Of a DNA stretch of 7,379 nt, positions 1 to 6,303 are shown in pieces. The notes under the pieces were generated by a model. It saw only the letters and a program-made list of their open reading frames with translations. It made no database searches and had not been told where the DNA came from. The stretch is taken from positions 1 through 7,379 of the forward strand of contig VGXH01000083.1 in NCBI GenBank assembly GCA_016873405.1, in the 5' to 3' direction. The DNA comes from a bacterium (GTDB lineage Bacteria; Krumholzibacteriota; Krumholzibacteria; LZORAL124-64-63). A program made the position numbers and the translations under genes. How positions within the stretch are numbered: the stretch's first letter is position 1; each line of letters begins with the position of its first letter.

Positions 1-392
1 TGAAGGCGGCGGGCAACACCGCCGTCACGCTGGGCAACGTCGTCGCCCGCGATCGGGACAACCGGCCGCTGGCGATCACGGGCGGCGGCGACCTGCCGCC
101 GGTGAGCCTGCCTTCGGTGTCCGAGCTGAAGGCCAACGTGCCGAACCCGTTCAACCCGTCGACCGAGTTCAGCTTCGTGCTGGCGATGGACGGCGCGGTC
201 ACGCTGCGCGTCTACTCGGTGCGTGGCGAACTGGTTCGCACGCTGGTCGAACAGGAGCTCCCGGCCGGGCCGCACAGCCTGACCTGGAACGGACTGGACG
301 ACCAGGGACGTCAGGTGGCGTCCGGCGCGTACATCGTGCGCTTCATCGCGCCCGACCGCACGCAGAGCCGGCACGTGACGCTCCTGAAGTAG
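1..392 (+). CDS. Secreted protein, C-terminal part with FlgD-like Ig domain (5' partial)
   Basis: The reading frame is open from base 3 to the TAG at 390-392 and gives 129 residues, so the gene begins upstream of the window. The first visible stretch (TAVTLGNVVARDRDNRPL) looks like the last strand of a cohesin-like or similar beta-sandwich domain. A short Gly/Pro linker follows, then a FlgD-type Ig domain of about 80 residues. Its signatures are visible in order: NVPNPFNPSTEF, a central VTLRVYSVRGELVRTL, then LTWNGLDDQGRQVASGAYIV. In FCB-group bacteria this domain (Pfam FlgD_ig type) closes many exported proteins and is related to type IX sorting domains; a sorting or anchoring role here is inferred. 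The domain also occurs at the end of the gene at 1059-1943, so the two are probably paralogues. The rest of the protein, and so its real function, lies outside the window. Confidence 0.85.
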   Translation, partial: KAAGNTAVTLGNVVARDRDNRPLAITGGGDLPPVSLPSVSELKANVPNPFNPSTEFSFVLAMDGAVTLRVYSVRGELVRTLVEQELPAGPHSLTWNGLDDQGRQVASGAYIVRFIAPDRTQSRHVTLLK

Positions 393-400
393 AAGGCGAG

Positions 401-417
401 GGCGCCTGAACGGCGCC
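401..417 (+). repeat. Small GC inverted repeat
   Basis: The hexamer GGCGCC occurs at 401-406 and again at 412-417, separated by TGAAC. The two copies can form a 6-bp hairpin with a 5-base loop. It lies 8 bases after the stop of the first gene and just before the stronger hairpin at 428-453. It may add to transcript 3'-end protection or termination, but it is short and such palindromes are common in DNA this GC-rich. Confidence 0.35.
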
Positions 418-427
418 ATGGCCCAAG

Positions 428-453
428 GGGGCGGCGGCACCGGCCGCCGCCCC
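428..453 (+). terminator. Strong GC stem-loop after first gene
   Basis: Bases 428-438 (GGGGCGGCGGC) are the exact reverse complement of 443-453, giving an 11-bp perfect, almost entirely G-C stem with a 4-base loop (ACCG). It starts 36 bases after the stop of the partial gene and ends 25 bases before the next ATG. No T-run follows, so it is not a classic intrinsic terminator. It could still act as a Rho-assisted or U-less terminator, or as a 3'-end stabilising hairpin that separates expression of the first gene from the second. Confidence 0.5.
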
Positions 454-478
454 AGCCCTCGACCCGGGAGCTGACAGC

Positions 479-1027
479 ATGAGACTCCGCAACCGCCCAT
501 GCCCGATCCCCGGCGCCGCCGTGGCGCTGGTGATCCTGCTCGCGGCCGCGCCCGCGCTGCCGCAGGCCGTCGTTGCCATCGTGCCCGAGAGCGGGCAGTT
601 CCAATGCGGCCAGACCTGGACCGTCGATGTCGTCGTCGACGCCGGGGCCACCGACCTGCGCGGCAGCTCGCTGGTCGTGCAGTACGACGACGATGTCATC
701 CGGCCTCTGTCCGTGACGGCCGGTGCGCTGGTCGCGGGCGCCGCCTGCCCGCACTTCGCCTGGTGGTTCGGCCCTGCCACTGCCGACAGCGTCGCCTTCG
801 ACGTGTCCAACCTTGGCTGCTCGGTGGCCGGACCGGGCTCCGTCGCGCGCATCACCTTCGAGGGGCACGCCAGCGGCACCTCGACGATCTCACTGCGCAG
901 GGGCGACCTGCGCACAGGCCTCAACGCGCCCATCCCGTTCACGGCGCTGGACGCACAGGTGCAGTACGACTGCGCCGTGGCCGACCGGCGCGAATCCTGG
1001 GGCACGCTCAAGGCCTGGTACCGCTAG
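479..1027 (+). CDS. Small exported cohesin-like protein
   Basis: The product has 182 residues. The ATG is preceded by GGGAG at 466-470, 8 bases upstream. Residues 1-29 form a signal peptide: basic start (MRLRNR), hydrophobic core VALVILLAAAPA, probable cleavage near ALPQA. Residues 30-165 resemble a cohesin-type beta-sandwich, with early strand TWTVDVVVDAG, then LVVQYDDDVIRPLSVTAGAL, SVAFDVSN and GSVARITFEG. Cohesin domains bind dockerins in cellulosomes; outside that setting, as here, they are general extracellular adhesion modules, so the binding partner is unknown. Four cysteines remain in the mature part (C43, C90, C114, C165) and could make two disulfides. Unlike both neighbours it has no FlgD-like Ig domain. 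It ends with the short tail SWGTLKAWYR (173-182), which may be an alternative C-terminal tag. It is probably co-transcribed with the gene that starts 31 bases downstream. Confidence 0.85.
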   Translation: MRLRNRPCPIPGAAVALVILLAAAPALPQAVVAIVPESGQFQCGQTWTVDVVVDAGATDLRGSSLVVQYDDDVIRPLSVTAGALVAGAACPHFAWWFGPATADSVAFDVSNLGCSVAGPGSVARITFEGHASGTSTISLRRGDLRTGLNAPIPFTALDAQVQYDCAVADRRESWGTLKAWYR

Positions 1028-1058
1028 CGGGGCCGCGACCCGCGAGGGAGACGTCACG

Positions 1059-1943
1059 ATGATTCACCCATCGCCCGTCCGCCGGCTGGCCTTCCTGGCA
1101 GCTCTTGCGCTCGCGGTGACCGCGCCTGCCGTCCTGGAAGCGGCCGTCGCATCACCCGTCCTCTCGGCCCTGTCCGACACCGTTCGCCTGCACGTGGTGC
1201 CCGTTCCCGCCGTCGCCGACGCCGGCGACACCGTGCTGGTCGAACTGACCGTGCCGGTGGCCGGCCCCGCGTTCAACGCCTACGACGCCTACCTGCAGTA
1301 CGAGCCGGCGGCGCTGCGCTTCCTGCCCGCGGCGAACATCGCCACGCAGGAAGGTCCGCTGATGACCACCGGCTGCGGCCTGCGTTTCCACGTCTTCCAG
1401 GCCGACACGCTGGCCGGGCGCCTGCGCATCAGCCACAGCCTGATGTGCGGGGGCCAGTCGCGGACCGGGCCGGGCGTGATCTACCGCGTGCGTTTTGTCT
1501 GCCGGGACGTCGACCTGGAGACGCAGCTGAAACTGCTGTTGGTCGCGCCGTACGGGACGGCGTTCTACAACGCGGGCCTGTTCGTGACGCCGCTGGCCAC
1601 GCTGGACGCCGTGGTGCGCGTGGGCACGCCGTGGGTGGCCCCGGCGCCTGAGCCGCCGGCCGCGGCGGCCTTGTCGAATCTGCGCGCCATGCCCAACCCG
1701 TTCAATCCACGCACGACGATCGCCTTCTCGCTCGCGAGCGCCGGCGAGGCCGCCGTGACGATCCACGCCGTCGATGGTCGCCTGGTGCGGCGCCTGTGGG
1801 ACGGCTGGCTGGACACCGGCCCGTGGTCCGGAACGTGGGACGGGCGCGATGATCGCGGACGCGCCGTCGCCGCCGGAATCTACCTGGTGCGGGTGCGGAT
1901 GGCGGGGGCCGAGGCGGCGACGCGCGTGGCGCTGGTGCGCTAG
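1059..1943 (+). CDS. Exported cohesin-like protein with C-terminal FlgD-like Ig domain
   Basis: The frame is open from 723, but the start is placed at the ATG at 1059. A GAGGGAG ribosome site lies at 1044-1050, the ATG opens a clear signal peptide, and upstream starts would overlap the previous gene. The product has 294 residues. Residues 1-31 are the signal peptide (core LAFLAALALAVTAPAVL). Residues about 42-189 form a cohesin-like beta-sandwich: DTVLVELTVPVAGPAFNAYD, AYLQYEPAALRFLPA, LRISHSLMCGG, VIYRVRFVC. After an Ala/Pro-rich linker (191-204), residues about 206-294 are a FlgD-type Ig domain with PNPFNPRTTIAFSL, VDGRLVRRL, TWDGRDDRGRAVAAGIYLVR. The Ig domain probably serves in sorting or attachment and the cohesin-like domain in binding. 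It follows the previous gene by 31 bases and is probably in the same transcript. The specific ligand cannot be told from sequence. Confidence 0.87.
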   Translation: MIHPSPVRRLAFLAALALAVTAPAVLEAAVASPVLSALSDTVRLHVVPVPAVADAGDTVLVELTVPVAGPAFNAYDAYLQYEPAALRFLPAANIATQEGPLMTTGCGLRFHVFQADTLAGRLRISHSLMCGGQSRTGPGVIYRVRFVCRDVDLETQLKLLLVAPYGTAFYNAGLFVTPLATLDAVVRVGTPWVAPAPEPPAAAALSNLRAMPNPFNPRTTIAFSLASAGEAAVTIHAVDGRLVRRLWDGWLDTGPWSGTWDGRDDRGRAVAAGIYLVRVRMAGAEAATRVALVR

Positions 1944-1950
1944 CGAGGCC

Positions 1951-1967
1951 GGGCGGCCGGCCGCCGG
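1951..1967. terminator. GC palindrome between convergent genes
   Basis: GGCGGCCGGCCGCC at 1952-1965 is a perfect 14-base palindrome in the 51-base gap between the convergent ends of the cohesin gene (stop 1943) and the anti-sigma gene (stop 1995 on the other strand). It could fold as a short hairpin in transcripts from either side. No T-run is present on either strand. The position fits a bidirectional terminator, but the stem is short and the base composition makes such palindromes easy to obtain by chance. Confidence 0.35.
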
Positions 1968-1994
1968 AGCGCCATCCCTCCCCCGGGCGAAGCC

Positions 1995-2648
1995 TCAGCG
2001 GCCGGAAGGAACCGTCACGAGGCCCGGCGCGGAAACGACATCGCCCGTCTCACGGGACGCCACCACCCGCCAGGCGACCGTGCCGGAAGCCGGCAGCCAG
2101 GCCGGCAGCGCTTCCGGACGCAGCACGAACGTGGTGTCCGTCCGGGATGACGACTCGCCCAGCCGGGCGCCGTCCGTCCCCTGGAACCGCACCCTGTAGG
2201 CCGTCGCGCCGGCCAGGGAGTTCCAGCGCAACTCGACGGCGCCGTCGGGCAGGGAGCGGGCCGCGTGCAGCAGCAGCGAGCCGGCCTCGGCGTCGCCGCG
2301 CAGCACCGGGGCCGCGTTCGGCGAAGGCCCCGGCTCCTCGCGCGATGCCAGCAGGACCACGGCCAGGACGGCCGCCGCGGCGACGGGCGTCACCAGGCGC
2401 AGGCTCGCGAACGCGCGACGACGCGGCGGCGCGCAGGCCGTGGCGATGGCGCGGTCCAGGGCGGCGCGCGCGGCGTGGTCGATCGGCCCGGCGGCCGACC
2501 GGAGGGCCCCGTCACCGTCCATGAAGTCGCGATACTCGAGCCAGGCCGCGCGGCAGCGCGCGCACGCCTCCACGTGCCGGCGACGCGCGTCCGATTCGGG
2601 CAGGCCCGCCAGCGCGGCCAGTTCGGCGACGGGAACGCAGTCGCTCAC
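1995..2648 (-). CDS. Membrane anti-sigma factor (zinc-finger type) with external FN3-like domain
   Basis: The product has 217 residues. The start is the GTG at 2648-2646, which overlaps the TGA of the sigma gene as GTGA; a strong Shine-Dalgarno AGGAAGGA (complement of 2655-2662) sits 6 bases upstream. The frame is open further upstream, but that part only shadows the sigma gene. The N-terminus carries the zinc anti-sigma pattern: Cys4, then His25-x3-Cys29-x2-Cys32 (HVEACARC), as in zf-HC2/ZAS proteins that bind and hold ECF sigma factors. One membrane helix follows at about 84-101 (LRLVTPVAAAAVLAVVLLAS). Residues about 103-217 would lie outside the cytoplasm and look like one fibronectin-III-type beta domain (AVELRWNSLAGATAYRVRF, then VAWRVVASRETGDVVSAP), a plausible sensor or docking part. 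It is expected to sequester the adjacent sigma factor until a signal or proteolysis releases it. The family call is firm; the partner is inferred from the operon. Confidence 0.87.
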   Translation of the reverse strand: MSDCVPVAELAALAGLPESDARRRHVEACARCRAAWLEYRDFMDGDGALRSAAGPIDHAARAALDRAIATACAPPRRRAFASLRLVTPVAAAAVLAVVLLASREEPGPSPNAAPVLRGDAEAGSLLLHAARSLPDGAVELRWNSLAGATAYRVRFQGTDGARLGESSSRTDTTFVLRPEALPAWLPASGTVAWRVVASRETGDVVSAPGLVTVPSGR

Positions 2649-3285
2649 GGCGTGTCCTTCCTGGGTCGCGACGCGTGCCGCGCTTCGTGCGCCGCGCGCA
2701 GCCTCCGGCGCGCGCGCTGCAGGACCGCGCGAGCACCGGAGGGGCCCGGCAGCCCGAGCAGGCGCGAGATCTCCTCGACCGGCATCTCCTCGTACGCCTT
2801 CAGCCAGAGCGCGGTCCGCTCCTCGGCGTCGAGCACCTGGTTCATCAGCTCCAGCACCAGCTCCTGCGATTCGCGGGCCAGCAGGCGATCCTGTGGGTCG
2901 GCCGCGCCGTCGGCCACATCGTCGAGCAGCGCGTCGTCGCCGGTGGCGCGTCGGCGGGCGCGCAACGCGCTGACACAGCGGTTGCGCGCGATCGCGAACA
3001 GCCACGACGAGAACTGCGCGCGCCCGCCGAAGCCCGGCAGCGCCGCCCCGCGTGCGCCGCCAGGAGCGTCTCCTGCGTCACGTCCAGCGCCGCGTCGGGA
3101 TCGGTGAGCCGCCGCGTGCACCAGGCGAGCACGCGGTCGCGGTAGCGCTGCAGCAGCGTCGAGGCCGCGGCCAGACCGGCGGCGCCCTGCGGGTCGGCCT
3201 GGAACGCGGCGACCAGCGCCGCGTCGTCCAGGCCGCTCCCATCACGTCCACCGGTGGTTAGTCGCAGCCCGTGGCGATTCGTCAC
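2645..3285 (-). CDS. ECF-type RNA polymerase sigma factor, interrupted by a frameshift
   Basis: The start is the GTG at 3285-3283, overlapping the stop of the CHAT gene as GTGA; the stop is TGA at 2647-2645. In the first frame, residues 1-80 include LLQRYRDRVLAWCTRRLTD and DAALDVTQETLLAAHAG, which is sigma region 2. The match then jumps to another frame with ALPGFGGRAQFSSWLFAIAR and NRCVSALRARRR (rest of region 2), followed by region 4 (VLDAEERTALWLKAYEEMPV, EEISRLLGLPGPSGARAVLQ, RARRRLR). Adding one G to the GGGG run (complement of 3046-3049) joins the frames into a 213-residue protein reading HAGAALPGFGG across the join, normal for an ECF sigma factor. The cause is most likely a sequencing or assembly deletion. 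A real inactivating mutation, or a -1 ribosomal slip at GGG, is also possible. Without repair, only a region-4-bearing C-terminal fragment could be made by internal start. The role would be transcription of an envelope-response regulon controlled by the anti-sigma factor encoded next. Confidence 0.85.
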
Positions 3286-6101
3286 GCGGGAACCCCCGCT
3301 TTCCCGGCGCGGCCTGCCGCGGCCCGCCGTCGCGCGGCCAGAACGCCCAGCCCCAGCGCCAGCACGACCACCGCGCCCACGGCCATCGCCGGCAGCCGCC
3401 CGCGCCCGGCCAGGGCGAGCCGGCGATCGGGATCGCCGACGACCACGAACGCGGACCAGTCGGCCAGCGCCTCCCCCCGGCGCGCCGCATCCGCCCGCGC
3501 CTCGCGCAGCGCCTGCCCCACCGAGGCGCCGTCGGTCAGGCGATCGTAGAAGCGCGCCATCAGGCGCGCGGTGGCCCGGTCGTCGACGGGCCACAGCGTG
3601 GCGACCAGCGTGGACGCACCCGCGGCCAGGAAGGCGCTCGACAGGCCCTGCAGTCCCTCTCCGGCCAGCACCTCGCCGCCGGCCGAGGCGCACGCCGCCA
3701 GGACCACCAGCTGCGCAGCGAGCGGCTGCGCCGCGAGGTCTCCCGCTCGCAGCCACCGCGCCGGGCGGCCGGCGTCCGCCGACGCGGCCAGAAGACCCGA
3801 TCGCCATGGCCGCTGGTCGTCCAGCGTGGCGTGCGACGCGAAATGCAGCAGCTGGTAGCCGGCCAGCGATGCGGCCAAGCCGGAGTCCGCGCTGTCGGGC
3901 GGCGCCTGCCACAGCTCCAGGTCGCGATAGCGTCGCCGCAGGCGCGAGGCCTCCTCCCGCGCGCCGGGCAGCGCTTCGCCGGCCTCGTTGGCCGCGGCGG
4001 CGACGATGACGCCGCGCGCGCGGGCGCCGGCGGCCGGCTGCGGCGCCCGGGCGCGCGCCCGCGCGAGCAGGTCGGCCGACGGGACGCGGGCCACCTCCGG
4101 CCAGGCCTCGGGGCTGAGGTTTCCCGGCGCGGCCGCCAGGCCGGCCAGCAGCACCTCGACGGGCACCAGGTAGAACGGTCCGTCGGGGCTCACGAACACC
4201 CGCCGCGCGCCGGCCAGGTGCGCCGCCAGCGGGCCCAGCAGGTCGCGGGCCGTCGCCCCGGCCAGCTCGAGCACCGCGCCCGGCCCGGTCGTCGACGCCG
4301 ACGCGCGGTTCGCCAGCAGGTCCCGCAGCAGGACCAGGCGCGTGGCCAGCGCCGCCTCTCCCGGCAGGCGCACGGCGCGGGCGACGTCCGGGCCGAGCAG
4401 GAAGGCGTGCGACGCGCGGCGCCCGACATGGATGTCCAGCAGCACCTCGCCCTCGCGCAGGACCTCCCGGCGCAGGCGGTCGGCGGTCACGATGCCGGCG
4501 GTGTCGACCGGCGCGTTCAGGCGCGCGCGCTCGGCCAGCGTGCGCGCCTTGAAGCGCTGGGCATCGTCGAAGGCCGCCTCGACCTTGTCGGCAGCATCGC
4601 CCGGCGCGCCGGCGGCAGCCAGGCGCGCCAGGAGCAGGGACTCCGAGAGCGCCCGCGTGCCGGCGCGCCGCTCGCGCCACTCGAGGTCCAGGGGCAGGAC
4701 GCGGGCTTCCTCCCAGGCGCGCGCGGCCGTCTCCAGGTGCGGCAGCGAGGCCGCCGTGTCGCCCAGGGCCATGGCGCCGCGGGCTGCCGCCACGAACAGG
4801 GCCACGACATCGCGGGACCGCCGCAGCGCGCGGGCGTCGACGGCGGCGGCCAGCGCCAGCGCCACCGCCTCGGCCGCGCGGCCACCGTCCAGCAGGCGAT
4901 CCACCAGCTCCTCGTCGTGGCGCAGGGCCCAGTCCGGGGACAACCTCGGGCGCAGGCGCGCCGCCGGCCCCTCAAGCAGCGCCAGCGCGGCGGCGTTGCT
5001 GTCCTGGGCCGCCAGCGCCTTGGCCGCCAGGCGGTACGCCTGCGCGCGCTCCCACACGGGTTGCTCGGTCGTCTGGGCCAGCAGCTCGCGGCTGATGCGC
5101 AGGGCCTCGGCGGGCCGTCCCCGCCGCAGGCGCAGCTCGGCCTGGTCGTTCAGCACGCTCCCGAGCAGCGAGACGAAGCCCTCCTGGCGGCAGAGGGCGA
5201 CCATGCTGTCGAGCGTCGCCTCGGCCTCGGTGAAGCGTCCCAGTTCGACCAGTGCGCGCGCCTCGTTGCAGGCCGGCGTCACGACGTTGCGCACGATGCC
5301 CAGCCGCTCACGCAGCGCGCGCGCGGCGCGGTAGGCGCGCAGGCCCGCCGCCGGGTCGCCGCGCACGAATTCGAGGTTGCCCAGGTTGTTGAGGGCGTCC
5401 GCCTCGTTGTGGGGCCGTTTGCGCTCGCGCGCCAGCCGGGCGACGCGCTCGTAGGTGGCGCGCGCGCGGTCCAGTTCGCCCAGTTGCTCCCAGGCGCGGC
5501 CCTGGCCCGTGATGGCGTCGATCTCGCCGAAGCTGTTGCCGCTCGCGCGCAGCAGGGGCTCGGCGCGCTGGAAGCCGGCGAGGGCCTCGCGCGTGCGCCC
5601 GTCCAGCAGGCGGAGGTAGGCCAGCCCCTTGTGCATGAAGCCTTCGTGCAGCGTATCGCCGAACGCCGCGGCCACGGGCAGCTGGCGCACGTACAAGGAC
5701 TCCGCGGCGCTGCTGCGCCCGCACTCGACCAGCGCATAGCCGAGCCACGTCACCGCCGTCACCTGCAGCGACGTGTCGCCCCGCGCCGCGGCCAGGGGCA
5801 GCGCCCACTGCAGTACCGGCAGCGCCTCGCGGGAACGCCCGGCCCAGCCCAGGTGGCCGCCCCGGCTGACGGCGATCGCCAGCAGCAGCGTCGTGTCCGC
5901 GCGCGCGCGGGCGACCCCGGCCAGGCTGTCCAGCAGCGCATAGCCCCGGGGAGCCTCCGCGCCGTTGATCAGAGCGGCCGCCCGCGCCAGCGCCGACCTG
6001 GCGGGCGCCGGCAGGTCGCGGGCGCGCAGGGGCGCGGCGCGCGACGGTGCCGCCGCGGCCGAGCCGAGGATCACGAGCAGGGCCAGCAGGTGTCGGATCA
6101 T
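3282..6101 (-). CDS. Exported, membrane-anchored TPR-CHAT protein (caspase-like peptidase)
   Basis: The frame is open to 6314, but the ATG at 6101 is chosen because it opens a signal peptide (MIRHLLALLVILGSAAAAPS); the ribosome site there is weak. The product has 939 residues. Residues about 35-490 are repeated alpha-helical pairs of TPR type (for example ALNNLGNLEFVRGDPAAGLR, AEALRISRELL). Residues about 550-890 form a CHAT domain of the caspase/separase-like clan. The His motif is LLHFASHATLDD (His757) and the Cys motif is LVVLAACASAGGE (Cys804). GEGLQGLSSAFLAAGASTLV, ATLWPVDDRATARLMARFYD, LPGAREEASRL and SAFVVVGDPD are also family-typical, so the catalytic dyad is intact. A hydrophobic segment at 903-922 followed by RRR looks like a C-terminal membrane anchor. 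The predicted placement is therefore outside the cytoplasm, tethered to the membrane. It is first in an operon with a sigma and an anti-sigma factor, through a GTGA overlap. Cleavage of the anti-sigma factor is an attractive but unproven role. Confidence 0.88.
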   Translation of the reverse strand: MIRHLLALLVILGSAAAAPSRAAPLRARDLPAPARSALARAAALINGAEAPRGYALLDSLAGVARARADTTLLLAIAVSRGGHLGWAGRSREALPVLQWALPLAAARGDTSLQVTAVTWLGYALVECGRSSAAESLYVRQLPVAAAFGDTLHEGFMHKGLAYLRLLDGRTREALAGFQRAEPLLRASGNSFGEIDAITGQGRAWEQLGELDRARATYERVARLARERKRPHNEADALNNLGNLEFVRGDPAAGLRAYRAARALRERLGIVRNVVTPACNEARALVELGRFTEAEATLDSMVALCRQEGFVSLLGSVLNDQAELRLRRGRPAEALRISRELLAQTTEQPVWERAQAYRLAAKALAAQDSNAAALALLEGPAARLRPRLSPDWALRHDEELVDRLLDGGRAAEAVALALAAAVDARALRRSRDVVALFVAAARGAMALGDTAASLPHLETAARAWEEARVLPLDLEWRERRAGTRALSESLLLARLAAAGAPGDAADKVEAAFDDAQRFKARTLAERARLNAPVDTAGIVTADRLRREVLREGEVLLDIHVGRRASHAFLLGPDVARAVRLPGEAALATRLVLLRDLLANRASASTTGPGAVLELAGATARDLLGPLAAHLAGARRVFVSPDGPFYLVPVEVLLAGLAAAPGNLSPEAWPEVARVPSADLLARARARAPQPAAGARARGVIVAAAANEAGEALPGAREEASRLRRRYRDLELWQAPPDSADSGLAASLAGYQLLHFASHATLDDQRPWRSGLLAASADAGRPARWLRAGDLAAQPLAAQLVVLAACASAGGEVLAGEGLQGLSSAFLAAGASTLVATLWPVDDRATARLMARFYDRLTDGASVGQALREARADAARRGEALADWSAFVVVGDPDRRLALAGRGRLPAMAVGAVVVLALGLGVLAARRRAAAGRAGKAGVPA

Positions 6102-6187
6102 GTCCGCGTGCGGTTCGGGTGCCGTGTGTCCGGCGTGCCGGGCGATGTCACGCGCCGCCGGGGCCGGGCCGCAGGCCGCGACCGGGG

Positions 6188-6214
6188 CTGTCAGGAATCC
6201 TCGATCAGGATAAT
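6188..6214 (+). promoter_or_regulatory. Candidate sigma70-like promoter toward DUF2779 gene
   Basis: GATAAT at 6209-6214 matches the -10 consensus TATAAT at five of six bases. CTGTCA at 6188-6193 matches TTGACA at four of six, with a 15-base spacer, which is shorter than ideal. It lies in the only relatively AT-rich patch of the intergenic region and points toward the + strand gene starting near 6479. This would leave a long leader of about 260 bases. The call is by eye only. Confidence 0.25.
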
Positions 6215-6233
6215 CCCCTTTCAAGTGTGTCAC
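6207..6233 (-). promoter_or_regulatory. Candidate promoter toward the CHAT-sigma-anti-sigma operon
   Basis: On the - strand GTGACA (complement of 6228-6233) matches TTGACA at five of six bases, and TATCCT (complement of 6207-6212) matches the -10 consensus at four of six, with a 15-base spacer. It would start transcription about 100 bases before the CHAT ATG at 6101 and overlaps the candidate + strand promoter. An ECF-type autoregulatory promoter would be expected for this kind of operon, but I did not find a clear GGAAC-type -35 element. Confidence 0.22.
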
Positions 6234-6303
6234 CATGCGCCGGACGGCGACAAAAGGGAATCCGCGATGCGGCACGGTCGATAGCGAACAGGAGCCCACG
6301 GGC

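Noticed and set aside
723..1058. N-terminal extension of the second cohesin-like gene
   Set aside because: It overlaps the preceding gene in another frame and is Arg/Ser/Pro-rich. The ATG at 1059 has a ribosome site and a signal peptide.
2649..3005. N-terminal extension of the anti-sigma frame
   Set aside because: It is a shadow of the sigma gene. The GTG at 2648 has a strong Shine-Dalgarno and opens directly into the zinc-finger domain.
3286..4680. Upstream continuation of the sigma-factor frame inside the CHAT gene
   Set aside because: Residues before the GTG at 3285 are a low-complexity Gly/Ala/Arg shadow of the CHAT coding sequence. Sigma similarity begins only after that GTG.
3282..6101. 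CHAT protein as part of a type III-E CRISPR or other known defence island
   Set aside because: No CRISPR repeats, cas genes or gasdermin-like partner are visible. The neighbours are a sigma and an anti-sigma factor, and the protein carries export signals.
3831..6284. Long 817-codon open frame on the + strand opposite the CHAT gene
   Set aside because: It lies wholly antisense to a gene with clear domains, is dominated by Arg, Gln, Ala and Gly without any recognisable motif, and is explained by the scarcity of stop codons in GC-rich DNA.
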